The notes: generated by a model not told the origin, from the sequence alone. Numbered from the stretch's first letter, positions 36,199 to 45,158 are shown. The stretch is DNA of 64,000 nt from Pseudoalteromonas piscicida (GCF_000238315.3 NZ_CP011924.1:784501-848500), one strand, 5' to 3'. A program made the numbers and translations.

Positions 36199-37812
36199 AT
36201 GAAAAGGCTATCGTTAAGACTCAAAACCATGATTGGCACCGCTATTATTGAAGCGGTGCTGTTGAGTGCGCTCATATTTGTGGTGATTGATTTTATGATG
36301 GAGTCCGCAAATGACGCCATGAATAAACGCGCAACCACGACTGCACGTTTGTTTGCGAGCGCGACCAAAGATGCTGTGTTGTCGTACGATTTAGCCACGC
36401 TGGATGCTTTTACCAATGAGTTATTAAGCAACCCAGATATCCTTTACGTTAAAGTGATCGATGGTGAAAGCCAAACACTTTCCTTTGCAGGAAACGAGCG
36501 CTTTAAAACGCGCACATTTGAAGATGATACGTTAGTTGCGAAAGTCACGGACGGTATTTTTGATATTCATGCTGATATTGTTGAAGGAGGGACACTATTT
36601 GGCACTATTCAGATAGGCATAGATATTGGTACGATAAATCGAACGATGTCTGAAGTAAAACGCTGGACGGTTTCTATCGCGCTGTTTGAAATGGCGTTAG
36701 TTGCTATTTTCTCTTATTTTCTCGGTATATATCTCACAACCAATCTGTATATCTTGAAGAGCCAAGCTAAATTTATCGCTCGTAATGTCAAAAAAGGCGT
36801 ATTTGATTTCAAATGGAAACCAATACAGAGTAAAGATGAGTTACAAGAACTGTCTTTAGCGTTTGATGAACTATCACAAACCTTAGCCGAAGAGCATGAG
36901 CGTCGAGAGCGATATAAGCATGACTTGATTGAGCTAAATAAACATCTAGAAGAATTAGTGGCGCAAAGAACTGAAAAACTGAACCAGAAAAATCAGCAGC
37001 TTGAGGCTACGAATAGAGAGCTTGAAGCCGCGCAGCAACAGCTTGTTCACTCAGAAAAAATGGCCTCTGTGGGTCAATTGGCTGCGGGAGTTGCCCATGA
37101 AATAAATAATCCGCTCGGTTTTGTGATGAGTAACCTTGATGTGATGCGTCACTATCATGGCGATTATGCTGAGCTTGCAAAGCGTGCGGTTCTGCTTGGA
37201 CTTGAACCTGATGAACGTCATGCGTTCAATCAATTTGTTAAAGACAAAGACTTTGCTTTTATTAATAGCGATTGTACTGAACTGATTGATGAGTCGATGA
37301 CTGGGCTACAAAGAGTTTCTGCGATTGTGAACGACCTCAAGCAGTTTTCAAGAGCTGATACTATTCAATTGCAACCTTGCGATATTAATGCCTGCATAAA
37401 GACAACGTTAAATCTGGTTGAGAGTAAGCTCAAATATCATGCGAACGTGATAACTCAGTTAGGTGAAGTCCCTCAAGTGCTGGGGAACCAAGGCAAGCTA
37501 ATTCAAGTAATGACAAACTTACTCATCAATGCAGCGCAGGCTTTAAAGAGTGAAGGAGAGATTAAGGTAACAACGTATTTGGAAAATGGCAGTGTTGCGA
37601 TCAGTGTGCAAGACAGTGGCGTTGGGATCCCCAAGGAGATCATTGATAAGATATTTGACCCCTTTTTTACTACTAAGCCTGTCGGTAAAGGCACAGGACT
37701 CGGGCTCTCCATTAGCTACGATATAATCAAAGAGCATGGTGGAGAGTTATTGGTTGAGAGTGAAGAGGGCATTGGGACATGTTTTACTATTTTATTGCCG
37801 CCATGCAAGTAA
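36199..37812 (+). CDS. Membrane sensor histidine kinase (HAMP, PhnD-associated)
   Basis: A 537-residue sensor kinase. TM1 is at about residues 12-33, a periplasmic domain at 34-155, TM2 at 156-180, a HAMP-like linker at 185-235, and a coiled coil ([20 protein letters not shown]) at 245-285. The HisKA box with phospho-acceptor H300 ([14 protein letters not shown]) and an HATPase domain with N, G1 ([10 protein letters not shown]), F and G2 ([12 protein letters not shown]) boxes follow. No receiver or DNA-binding gene follows, so its response regulator lies elsewhere. It is probably co-transcribed with the PhnD-like gene. Confidence 0.9.
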   Translation: MKRLSLRLKTMIGTAIIEAVLLSALIFVVIDFMMESANDAMNKRATTTARLFASATKDAVLSYDLATLDAFTNELLSNPDILYVKVIDGESQTLSFAGNERFKTRTFEDDTLVAKVTDGIFDIHADIVEGGTLFGTIQIGIDIGTINRTMSEVKRWTVSIALFEMALVAIFSYFLGIYLTTNLYILKSQAKFIARNVKKGVFDFKWKPIQSKDELQELSLAFDELSQTLAEEHERRERYKHDLIELNKHLEELVAQRTEKLNQKNQQLEATNRELEAAQQQLVHSEKMASVGQLAAGVAHEINNPLGFVMSNLDVMRHYHGDYAELAKRAVLLGLEPDERHAFNQFVKDKDFAFINSDCTELIDESMTGLQRVSAIVNDLKQFSRADTIQLQPCDINACIKTTLNLVESKLKYHANVITQLGEVPQVLGNQGKLIQVMTNLLINAAQALKSEGEIKVTTYLENGSVAISVQDSGVGIPKEIIDKIFDPFFTTKPVGKGTGLGLSISYDIIKEHGGELLVESEEGIGTCFTILLPPCK

Positions 37813-37911
37813 GAAGTTGGGTGATTTTATTTGGAGGGTAAGCTGCGTGTTACTATGGGTTGGTTTGTCAAGACCTGTTACACCTTGAAGCGCTAGCAGC
37901 TTTTGCCAAAT

Positions 37912-38283
37912 TTATTCATTGACGACAAACACGCGAATACGATGTTTATCTGGGTCTAATACGACAAAACTGTCGCCATATACCTCGGCTTGCGGGACCT
38001 GAGCAAACTCAATATCTAGTAACTTCCATGTATCGTATAAAGCAAAAAACGCCTTTTGGCTTGGTTGCATAATAGAGATTTCAGTACCGCCCCCGGTAAT
38101 GCGACTTGGTGGTGTAAGGGCTGTGTTTTGTTTAAGTGCAATGGAGATGTTGTTTGCACACTTCATAGAAACAAAAGTTGGAGAAAGCTTTACAGTCTCA
38201 CATTGGAATACCTGTCTATAAAACGCTTCGCTAAGCTCGATATTGCTTACATATAACACCAAAGAATCAACGGTGACCATCAT
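37912..38283 (-). CDS. VOC-superfamily (glyoxalase/bleomycin-resistance-like) protein
   Basis: A 123-residue single VOC domain. N-terminal VDSLVLYVSNIELSEAFYRQVF and C-terminal DSFVVLDPDKHRIRVFVV match the paired beta-alpha-beta-beta-beta modules that form a metal-binding barrel as a dimer. The usual C-terminal DPDGH is DPDKH here. Substrate unknown. The ATG is doubled (MMV) at the start. No operon partner on the same strand within 200 bp. Confidence 0.8.
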   Translation of the reverse strand: MMVTVDSLVLYVSNIELSEAFYRQVFQCETVKLSPTFVSMKCANNISIALKQNTALTPPSRITGGGTEISIMQPSQKAFFALYDTWKLLDIEFAQVPQAEVYGDSFVVLDPDKHRIRVFVVNE

Positions 38284-38512
38284 GGAATTCCATCATTTTT
38301 AAAAAGTTGCAGCTACGATACTCTCTCAGTGTGTCAGTTACTGTCAGTAGCTTTAGCCTAGAGGAAGAGGCTCTAGTTATGGTGAGTAGATAGCTTGTTT
38401 AGAAATAACCGGTGATCGTGTGAAAACGGATCACTCAGTTGTTGGTATCTGCGATCCGAAAGTTGCTCGGATGCCATTGCGAATTGACACTGACATCCTC
38501 AGGATTTGGTAT

Positions 38513-39031
38513 TTATTTGTTGTTTGTAGTAAAGCTCATCAGCCAATTAATATCCCATGTTTCACCGTCATCTACCGAGAAAGCTTGTTCCCACTGTGGC
38601 TTGTCTGGGGTGGTAGCATCCCATCTAAACCTGACTTTTGTCGGTCTGCCACCAAGTAGCTCTTCTGCGTAAAAGAGACCGATGTTATTTTGAAAGAACC
38701 CCACGACTGGAACACTGATTTGATCCGCAAAGCGGCCATCAAGCCACCAAATAGACCATAGCTTACTGTTGGGATTGAATGAGCGGATAGCCGCTGCTCG
38801 AAATGAGGCGTCAGGAAAGTGCAGCAGGTTATCTTCTATATTCCCATGTCCGCCGAGGATTTTGCGAGTTGTTGACTCCGCTGGAAATTCGACCCAAGGT
38901 GAGTTGCTATCCAGTAGATTGTGACGTCGTCGATGGACGACTTTCCAGCAACCAATTGCAAAATCAAAATCATTTATTCCCGCAGAGCCGGACTTAATGA
39001 GGTCGTTACTTTGTTTCGTCGTTATGGTCAT
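38513..39031 (-). CDS. DUF1579-like hypothetical protein
   Basis: A 172-residue soluble protein. The pattern NDFDFAIGCWKVVHRRR, then NPNSKLWSIWWLDGRFAD and the closing WEQAFSVDDGETWDINWLMSF resembles the DUF1579-type beta-barrel (lipocalin-like) proteins. Function unknown. AGGAG precedes the ATG. The gene is divergent from a WYL regulator 106 bp away that is the obvious candidate regulator. Confidence 0.75.
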   Translation of the reverse strand: MTITTKQSNDLIKSGSAGINDFDFAIGCWKVVHRRRHNLLDSNSPWVEFPAESTTRKILGGHGNIEDNLLHFPDASFRAAAIRSFNPNSKLWSIWWLDGRFADQISVPVVGFFQNNIGLFYAEELLGGRPTKVRFRWDATTPDKPQWEQAFSVDDGETWDINWLMSFTTNNK

Positions 39032-39137
39032 TATGTATCTCCTATTTGTGGAAAATTTGATCTGAAAGTTTCGTTCACTTAATTGCTAGTCATGTTAGTC
39101 TACTTATATAGCTGCCATTTTGTGTCACATTTAGAAT

Positions 39138-39875
39138 ATGAAAAGAACCACCTCATCAGGTCATTTAGCAAGGCTTGATAAACTCGAGAGCATGTTAAAG
39201 TCGGAAGATTTTTTAACGGTGCGTGCCCTGTCTCATGCATTGCACGTATCAACACGAACTTTATATCGAGATATTAATATCTTGAGAGACAGAGGGCTTC
39301 CCATCGATGCTGATAAGGGTAAGGGAGGTGGTGTTAGATTACATCGTAGTTGGGGAGTGGGGAAACTCAGCTTAACAGAAGAAGAGTCGGTGGATTTATT
39401 ACTGAGCCTTGCAATGTCAGATAGACTAAATTCGCCGCTGTTTTTGGAGAGTTTGCAATCTATAAAATATAAATTGTTGGCGCTGTTAAGTACTGATCAA
39501 AAGCGAAAGATAGAGAGTCTGCGTAGTCGGATACTCATAGGCAGCTCTGCATCGCCCTCGGTACATGCGTCCTATGAGCAATCAGACGTGCTAATTTGCA
39601 GCGCACTGAAGCAGGCCTTCATCTCTAAGTTATGTTTGGAAGTAAGCTATGAAGATGAAAATAAAAGACAGACCCATAGAGTCATAGAACCCCATTATTT
39701 GTATTTTAATACGCCTGTTTGGTACATATTTGCTTGGGATCATTTACGAATGGACTTTCGCGTATTTCGTGTGGATAGAATTAAGCGGTCATTCGCGTTG
39801 TCAGCGCGTTTTGAGCTCAGACCAAAACAGGTGTTTGAGCATTTAATCGAGACCGATAGTCCCATATCACTGTAA
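39138..39875 (+). CDS. YafY-type HTH/WYL-domain transcriptional regulator
   Basis: A 245-residue regulator with an N-terminal winged helix (LARLDKLESMLKSEDFLTVRALSHALHVSTRTLYRDINIL, ending DKGKGGGVRL) and a C-terminal WYL domain (HRVIEPHYLYFNTPVWYIFAWDH, FRVFRVDRIKR). WYL domains bind small ligands or nucleic acid. It is divergently oriented to the DUF1579-like gene and probably regulates it. The ATG is set by the HTH start. Confidence 0.87.
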   Translation: MKRTTSSGHLARLDKLESMLKSEDFLTVRALSHALHVSTRTLYRDINILRDRGLPIDADKGKGGGVRLHRSWGVGKLSLTEEESVDLLLSLAMSDRLNSPLFLESLQSIKYKLLALLSTDQKRKIESLRSRILIGSSASPSVHASYEQSDVLICSALKQAFISKLCLEVSYEDENKRQTHRVIEPHYLYFNTPVWYIFAWDHLRMDFRVFRVDRIKRSFALSARFELRPKQVFEHLIETDSPISL

Positions 39876-39970
39876 CTTCATGCTATTAACGCTTAAAGTA
39901 ATCTCACACACAGTCTATCGCTGTGTAGAGCAATGTGAAACTGGTGTTTTTAACAAAAAGGAAAGGTTGT

Positions 39971-40276
39971 ATGGTTACTTGCTACTTAAAATATGTTGTT
40001 GATCCGGCAAAAATTGCTGACTTTGAGGAGTATGCCAAAATGTGGATCCCACTCGTCAATCGCTTTGGTGGGCAGCATAATGGCTACTTTTTACCATCGG
40101 AAGGTGCAAGTAATATTGCCTTGGCATTATTCACCTTTCCCAGTTTGGCGGCCTATGAAACGTATCGTAATGAGTCGTTTCAAGATACACAGTGTCAGGC
40201 TGCAATTAAATTTGCAGAAGATACCGGTTGCATAATCAGCTATGAACGCAGCTTCTTTAGACCTGTATTTGAATAG
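39971..40276 (+). CDS. NIPSNAP-family protein
   Basis: A 101-residue ferredoxin-like dimeric alpha/beta-barrel protein. The core KIADFEEYAKMWIPLVNRFGGQHNGYFLPSEG and LALFTFPSLAAYETYRN matches NIPSNAP/DABB-type small proteins. Role unknown. AAAAAGGAAAGG gives a strong ribosome-binding site for ATG 39971. It lies 28 bp before the acetyltransferase gene and is possibly co-transcribed with it. Confidence 0.82.
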   Translation: MVTCYLKYVVDPAKIADFEEYAKMWIPLVNRFGGQHNGYFLPSEGASNIALALFTFPSLAAYETYRNESFQDTQCQAAIKFAEDTGCIISYERSFFRPVFE

Positions 40277-40303
40277 AGGTGAGTAAATGGAGCTGAACAT
40301 CTC

Positions 40304-40819
40304 GTGGAACTAGATATTTCTGCCAATCTCAAACTACAAAACCTTGCTTTGACGCATGCAAAGCCATTATTTGATTGCGTACAAAGCAGTCGTGCAAGTT
40401 TACAAAATGTGCTGCCGTGGGTTGCGACACTACATACCGAGGCTGACGCAGAGCGATATATCGACACACGTATAAACAACCAAGTTGGCGGACTTTGGTC
40501 TGCTATTGAATTTAATTGCGAGTTTTGTGGTGTGTTTGGGATTAAATATATGGACGCCCAAACGCAAACCGCTGAGATCGGCTACTGGCTTGGCGAAAAG
40601 GCAAGAGGTCACGGCTTAATCGGTCTAGTGCTTGAACAGGTTATTGCCAAGCTTCGAGAGGTAAGTGATATTAAAGCTGTGGAGTTTCAATGTTTACAGT
40701 CAAATATTGCGAGCCAGCGGATCATTGAAAAAATAGGCGGCCAGTTTGTTGAGTCCTGTGTCAATGATCTGGGCGTAGCAAGTGACGAGTCGCTATATAT
40801 CTATCGACTCACACTTTAA
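40304..40819 (+). CDS. RimJ/RimL-type GNAT acetyltransferase
   Basis: A 171-residue N-acetyltransferase. Motifs: LQNLALTHAKPLFDCVQ at the N-terminus, EIGYWLGEKARGHGL (acetyl-CoA pyrophosphate loop; RGHG) near 93-108, and VEFQCLQSNIASQRIIEKIGGQF towards the end, as in ribosomal-protein or amino-acid acetyltransferases. The GTG at 40304 is the only reasonable start in frame (a nearby ATG at 40287 is out of frame). Substrate not predictable. Confidence 0.85.
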   Translation: MELDISANLKLQNLALTHAKPLFDCVQSSRASLQNVLPWVATLHTEADAERYIDTRINNQVGGLWSAIEFNCEFCGVFGIKYMDAQTQTAEIGYWLGEKARGHGLIGLVLEQVIAKLREVSDIKAVEFQCLQSNIASQRIIEKIGGQFVESCVNDLGVASDESLYIYRLTL

Positions 40820-40838
40820 TTTCGTCTATTTAAGTGAG

Positions 40839-40863
40839 TGAGCGCATAGTTGCTATGCGCTCA
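40839..40863. terminator. Hairpin between convergent GNAT and EamA genes
   Basis: GAGCGCATAG-ttg-CTATGCGCTC: a perfect 10-bp stem between convergent stops, without strong T tracts. Confidence 0.6.
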
Positions 40864-40868
40864 ACTGA

Positions 40869-41768
40869 TTAGTTTACCTCACACTTAGCAGGCATAGCTC
40901 TGCTTCGTAGGGTAGTGACGATAATTTGCGGTAATAGCGGCATTACAATCATGCCAACCATCAAGCTATATTGAAGCGGCGTGAACGTCTCGCCCAGTAG
41001 CACCAACCCCGTCAAAATACCCGCTATCGGATTTGCGATACCACCAAAGGTAAAGTCCACCACAGACATACGTTGTAGTAACCACACGTACAAGCTATAA
41101 CCCAGCGCGGTGTTCAGGAGCACAACCCATAATATGCCGCTGAGATTGGTCATCGATAAATTGTTAAGAGCCGCAATATACTTAGCTGGTGCGATTACAC
41201 CGTGAACGGTTGATGCGAATGTGAGAATAACACCACCAATTATGAGCTGCCAAGTTAACACCGTCCACCAATGCATGCGATCACCAAGAGACTTAGTGAT
41301 TGAGCTGCCGATCACGATACAGGTTATTGCCGCAAGTATTGCCGCTAAACCAAGAGGGTTTAAATTCAGTGAACTCGGATCAAATAGCAACCAGGCCAAC
41401 ACAATAAGCGCCGCGCCGCATAACGCTTGCACCAATCCTGGACGTTGCTTGTTGACTAACCAATGGTAAAGCATGGCGAATACCGGCACAGACACCATGC
41501 CTACGCTCGATATAGCAGATGGTAGCGTTAACGACATCACGAAGATCATGCTAAAAAAGGCCGCGATATTAATCGCCCCAAGGCCGCATAGTATTTTCCA
41601 GTCTGCTTTTTTTGGCAAACTCGGCTTAACTGCCAGCAAAATAAGCCCAGCCGGCAGCGCTCTAATAGCGCCAAGTAAAAGAGGCGGCCAGTCCGCAAGG
41701 GTGTATTGTGTCACCGCATATGTGGTACCCCATAAAAATGCAGGGATCATCGCGAGGAGTATATTCAC
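40869..41768 (-). CDS. EamA/DMT-family transporter
   Basis: A 299-residue inner-membrane exporter-type protein with ten hydrophobic helices in two EamA repeats (ILLAMIPAFLWGTTYAVTQY and the second repeat around LSMTNLSGILWVVLLNTALGYSLY). DMT proteins of this type usually export amino acids or metabolites. The GTG at 41768 has no strong ribosome-binding site; ATG 41750 is an alternative. It is divergent from a MarR regulator that probably controls it. Confidence 0.87.
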   Translation of the reverse strand: MNILLAMIPAFLWGTTYAVTQYTLADWPPLLLGAIRALPAGLILLAVKPSLPKKADWKILCGLGAINIAAFFSMIFVMSLTLPSAISSVGMVSVPVFAMLYHWLVNKQRPGLVQALCGAALIVLAWLLFDPSSLNLNPLGLAAILAAITCIVIGSSITKSLGDRMHWWTVLTWQLIIGGVILTFASTVHGVIAPAKYIAALNNLSMTNLSGILWVVLLNTALGYSLYVWLLQRMSVVDFTFGGIANPIAGILTGLVLLGETFTPLQYSLMVGMIVMPLLPQIIVTTLRSRAMPAKCEVN

Positions 41769-41787
41769 ATTAACTATCTTTATATTG

Positions 41788-41836
41788 AGATACTTTGCGG
41801 TAAGGTATTACTAAAAACACTTTTTGTAAAGTATCT
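41788..41836. promoter_or_regulatory. Inverted repeat between EamA and marR: candidate MarR operator
   Basis: AGATACTTT (41788-41796) and AAAGTATCT (41828-41836) are perfect inverted copies in the 116-bp divergent region, with GGTATTAC between them. Placement suggests control of both genes by the MarR protein. Confidence 0.5.
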
Positions 41837-41884
41837 TTATGTTAAAATATTTCTTTATAAAGTTTGTTGTCGGGGCAAATATTG

Positions 41885-42367
41885 ATGGATGCGATTGATA
41901 GAGTACAAGAGCAATGGGCTCGTGAAAAACCACAGTTAGAAACAACGCCCATGGCGATAATGGGTCGCTTAGTGCGCATAGCTAAACATATGGAAGCCGA
42001 AGTTGAAAAGCTGCACAAGCAATACGGATTAAATTTGGGCGAATTTGATGTGTTAGCTACCTTGCGCCGCAGCGGCAAACCATTTCGCTTAACCCCATCA
42101 GAGCTATTTAAAACCATGCTACTCACCTCTGGCGCGATGACCAATCGTTTAGATAAGCTAGCGGCAAAAGGCCTTATCAAACGTGAGCATTGTAAAGAAG
42201 ACCGCCGCAGTGTAACAGTTGAATTGACAACCGAAGGCCTCGCCCTGATTGAAAAGCTGATTGAACCGCATATTACCATTCAGGCCCAATTGGTTGAAGG
42301 AATGAGTAAAGAGCAGCAAACCTTGTTAAATAGTGTGTTAAAAGAGTGGTTAACGCAATTTGAGTGA
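41885..42367 (+). CDS. MarR-family transcriptional regulator
   Basis: A 160-residue winged-helix regulator. The core is GEFDVLATLRRSGKPFRLTPSELFKTMLLTSGAMTNRLDKLAAKGLIKREHCKEDRRSVTVELT, with the DRR wing motif. ATG 41885 is preferred. MarR proteins usually repress a divergent exporter and are released by a small phenolic or other ligand; here the EamA transporter is the likely target. Confidence 0.88.
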   Translation: MDAIDRVQEQWAREKPQLETTPMAIMGRLVRIAKHMEAEVEKLHKQYGLNLGEFDVLATLRRSGKPFRLTPSELFKTMLLTSGAMTNRLDKLAAKGLIKREHCKEDRRSVTVELTTEGLALIEKLIEPHITIQAQLVEGMSKEQQTLLNSVLKEWLTQFE

Positions 42368-42554
42368 GGATGTAAACAGTCTTGTAGGCGGTTTACCCGC
42401 TGAGAAGTGATGCCTTTCAGATGTGAGGGGGAAAGTGGTGTTGACTGTGTAGTACCTCTTATTTAGCGGTAGGGTAGTTTGTTGTAGTTTAATTTGCTGT
42501 TTCAATAAAATTGTTCTCAGGAATAAATAACAGAAGTAACGAAGAAATCCACTT

Positions 42555-42626
42555 TTAATGGTTCAGATCACTTAACCAAATTTCAAGTATGGTATCCATG
42601 TCATCTTCAGTGTACTTTCTTATCAT
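42555..42626 (-). pseudogene. N-terminal fragment of a GNAT acetyltransferase
   Basis: 23 codons, MIRKYTEDDMDTILEIWLSD then LNH and TAA. This is the typical opening of YjaB-like acetyltransferases, followed by a premature stop. Its ATG overlaps the stop of the upstream 83-residue gene (ATGA), as in a working operon. No continuation was found up to the marR gene; the rest appears deleted. Confidence 0.5.
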
Positions 42627-42874
42627 GACTGCAGCGCTCGCAATTTTTCAAGCACTTCGTTTAGTACAGCAATTCCCATTGTTTTTTCCACGAGGGAATT
42701 CATATCCCCTTGAAGAAATTCATTCCAAGATACGGTTTTGGCGCCTGAATTGTGTGCATATCTACCATACGCAGATAACACAGTACCATCACTCTGAATG
42801 GAGACGAGATAAAGTTCGTGATCCGGCGTATCAAGCCTACGCTCGAATAGTGTTTTAGGTTGTTTATATTCCAT
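42623..42874 (-). CDS. Hypothetical protein (83 aa)
   Basis: The sequence has normal protein character: MEYKQPKTLFERRLDTPDHE, then LYLVSIQSDGTVLSAYGRYA, then a helical C-terminus (VLEKLRALQS). It is soluble with no signal peptide. No family recognised. The ribosome-binding site is weak. It overlaps a truncated acetyltransferase start by 4 bp, which argues it is translated. No further gene lies upstream on this strand. Confidence 0.5.
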   Translation of the reverse strand: MEYKQPKTLFERRLDTPDHELYLVSIQSDGTVLSAYGRYAHNSGAKTVSWNEFLQGDMNSLVEKTMGIAVLNEVLEKLRALQS

Positions 42875-43114
42875 GACCGTTTATCAAATAAAAAAGTGGC
42901 GATATGAATTCAGGTCTCAAGTCTGTGTTGAAGATACTTAAAACGTACAGTGATTACCTTTTCATTCCTTGTGATGTGCAAATTATCATTGGCCCATACT
43001 TGGTACAAGTGCTTTGTTGGTGAGATGGCATGCTTAATCTTTAAAAAAGCAAAATAAATTACAAGACCGACCTAAATACGTTAACTTGAAATTGCCTTTT
43101 TTGATTGGTATCAA

Positions 43115-43690
43115 AGCGCATCCATGCGCTTCTCGTTCATTCTTTTGAAACGACGCGCTCGAGCGAACCAAGAAAACGTCGCCCTAGCATCACACTTAAT
43201 CCTCAAATCCTAACCCGATATAGTGCAACCGTCTTGTAAGGCACGTCCCTGAGCGAGACAAGACTTGGCCGACGTCCTGTCGGCACATTGCATATCGGCT
43301 TATACTTTTCGGGTGTGATGAAGGGGAATAAGTCGCCTGTTAGCTGTTCACAAAGCCATTAGCAACATAGTTGTTTGCAAGCACCAAAAAATCTCTCAGC
43401 ACCGTTTTCCTCCCTCATCACACCCGAAAGTAAATTGCCAATGAGTCATTTCAACGCATGGATGCGTGAAAAGCGGTGACAGGGCAAAGGATGGCCCTTA
43501 CACAGCGGTGACGTTCATATTGGCAATTTGCTTGAGGAGTCAGTGTGATGTTGGGAGTGCCCTTTCTTTTGCGCAACGATTCTTTGGGCATCAAAGAAAA
43601 GTATGTCGTAGCCCATGGATGGGCGTCGAAATCTGTCAGGAGGACGGGCTGACTTTACTCGTAGCCCCAAGTTATTCTTTCCCTGGCTGA
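43115..43690. repeat. Nest of inverted repeats, probably a non-coding interspersed repeat
   Basis: No credible gene lies in this part of the 42875-43924 gap; instead the DNA is full of paired arms. AGCGCATCCATGCGCT (43115-43130) relates to ACGCATGGATGCGT (43453-43467). CCCGATATAGTGCAA (43214-43228) pairs with TTGCATATCGG (43288-43298), enclosing GTCTTGT/ACAAGAC and GCCGAC/GTCGGC. CTTTTCGGGTGTGATGA (from 43305) pairs with TCATCACACCCGAAAG (to 43430). AAATTGCCAAT (43432-43442) pairs with ATTGGCAATTT (43518-43528). It resembles large intergenic palindromic repeats of this genus; copy number cannot be tested here. Confidence 0.6.
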
Positions 43691-43825
43691 TACCAAAAAG
43701 CTGGGGTCAATCAAGTTGCGTCAGAGCTAACAGAACCTTGCGAAATAAAAAATGAGTTTAATAATGTACATAAATACATTGTTCCGGAAGAGGTTAAGTC
43801 ACGTTGTATCGGTAGCGTCAAATAG
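43691..43825 (+). pseudogene. Short coding-like remnant after the repeat nest
   Basis: 44 codons stay open between stops and read like protein (NQVASELTEPCEIKNEFNNV, then HKYIVPEEVKSRCIGSVK). There is no start codon. Probably the end of a lost gene; family not recognised. Confidence 0.3.
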
Positions 43826-43924
43826 TTACTTATCAAACCTAAGGGTTTAAGGTGTACAGGTGGAGGATTATTATGCATACTGCGTGTGCATAAATGCCAA
43901 AGTATTATATTTCTAGGGAGCGTT

Positions 43925-44329
43925 ATGGAAATCAATCACGACTGTGTAAAAGATATTATTGCTATTTATATCAAATCGGAGAAAGCTGAATTATCAATTC
44001 AGCAAGTCGTCGAGTGTGATACGGTGCAAGGGTACTCAACCGAAGAACTCAAGTTTCACTTAAATAGGCTTGTTGACAGAGGTTGGCTTATTTCTAATTA
44101 CGATGGAAAACCTTATAAAAATTTTGACGAAGCTAACGTTGTGTGGAGTTCAGTTGAATGGAGGCTTACAGAGTTTGCAAACCAATACTGGGATTCTGTT
44201 AACCGTTTACCTGTCTGGGAAGAGTTTAAGAATAAAACAGCAAGTGAATCTCTGGATTTTAGCCTTGAATTATTAAAGGGATATTCTAAAAAGTGGATAG
44301 AAAGGAAGTTAGGTGAATTTCAAATATAA
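43925..44329 (+). CDS. DUF2513-like protein
   Basis: A 134-residue soluble protein: MEINHDCVKDIIAIYIKSEK, then a GYSTEELKFHLNRLVDRGWLI segment that matches the winged-helix-like core of DUF2513 proteins, which are common in phages and accessory regions. The C-terminal half (LTEFANQYWDSVNRLPVWEEF...) is the usual extension. AGGGAG precedes ATG 43925. It overlaps the next (lipoprotein) gene by 17 bp. Role unknown; possibly DNA-binding. Confidence 0.7.
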   Translation: MEINHDCVKDIIAIYIKSEKAELSIQQVVECDTVQGYSTEELKFHLNRLVDRGWLISNYDGKPYKNFDEANVVWSSVEWRLTEFANQYWDSVNRLPVWEEFKNKTASESLDFSLELLKGYSKKWIERKLGEFQI

Positions 44330-45092
44330 CAATCAAACCGAACCAATTAAAAGAATATTTGCCTTTGTTCTCATGCTTACATTAGCTGGTTGTGTGACAA
44401 CTCCCCTAGCTGGTCAATCACGTGAAACAGTGACTACAGATAAAAGTACACTAGATGCACCAAAATGGGTGTCATTGGTTGAAGGGGCAGAACTAAAAGT
44501 TGACGTAAATTACAAATATTATCCTAGCGAAATGATGCTCAGTAACGGCATGCTCTTACGGGGCAACACATGGAATGGATTTTTAAAGGCGTATGTTGAA
44601 AATCTTCCATTAGAAAAACGAAACGATGTATTAAATGGATTATCTAGATTTTACAAGGAGTATGATAAGGTAGACAGAGTTATTAAGTTTGAACCGCTTA
44701 GATATATATCAGGGCCATACTCTTCTAACTCATACGTTTCACTAAAAGGTAGCTTTACGAAATTAAAAGCAAGTGCATTGCTTAAAATCCAGTATTACGG
44801 AAACGATTGGCTTTTTGCTGATAGAATTACAATTGTTGCTGATGACTTCATATGGAAATCACCAGAGAGAAAATTCTATAGAGATCATTATGCTAAAGTT
44901 TGGGAATACACTTATTTCGATTTAAAACAAATGGAATTCCGTAGGCTTGCAGACAAAATCGTCACATCGAAAGACGTCATAATCCGATTTCATGGAAAAC
45001 AGTACTATGACGATTTACAGGTGACTGACAGAATGAAGCAAGATATCTCAGTAATGCTTAAAGCCATAGATGTTATCAACGGAAAAGTATAA
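44313..45092 (+). CDS. Putative lipoprotein of unknown function (259 aa)
   Basis: The N-terminus ends in a lipoprotein signal (FAFVLMLTLAGCV, lipobox LAGC at residues 24-27), preceded by a longer-than-usual polar segment (MNFKYNNQTEPIKR). The mature part is mixed alpha/beta with many aromatic residues (KYYPSEMM, RYISGPYSSNSYVSL, YAKVWEYTYFDLKQME) and no family I recognise. The GTG start is supported by AAAGGAAG and by the overlap with the DUF2513-like gene, implying coupled translation. Base composition is more AT-rich than the neighbouring spe genes. Confidence 0.7.
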   Translation: MNFKYNNQTEPIKRIFAFVLMLTLAGCVTTPLAGQSRETVTTDKSTLDAPKWVSLVEGAELKVDVNYKYYPSEMMLSNGMLLRGNTWNGFLKAYVENLPLEKRNDVLNGLSRFYKEYDKVDRVIKFEPLRYISGPYSSNSYVSLKGSFTKLKASALLKIQYYGNDWLFADRITIVADDFIWKSPERKFYRDHYAKVWEYTYFDLKQMEFRRLADKIVTSKDVIIRFHGKQYYDDLQVTDRMKQDISVMLKAIDVINGKV

Positions 45093-45113
45093 AAATCTCA
45101 TATACTCAGGCAG

Positions 45114-45141
45114 AAAAAGCCACCTTGTTAAGGTGGCTTAG
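45114..45141 (-). terminator. Terminator after speB
   Basis: Read on the minus strand: CTAAGCCACCTT-aac-AAGGTGGCTTTTTCTG, an 8-10 bp stem with a T run, 18 bp after the speB stop. It can also act for the convergent lipoprotein gene. Confidence 0.75.
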
Positions 45142-45158
45142 TCCAAACCTGCATCCGG

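Noticed and set aside
38420..38672. Two plus-strand open frames over the DUF1579-like gene
   Set aside because: They are antisense shadows of the minus-strand gene at 38513-39031, which has a good ribosome-binding site and protein character.
42589..42858. Plus-strand 89-codon frame
   Set aside because: Antisense to the better-supported 83-residue gene and without a ribosome-binding site.
43466..43690. Open frame of 74 codons in the repeat nest
   Set aside because: It overlaps inverted-repeat arms, has no ribosome-binding site and an odd composition; most likely not a gene.
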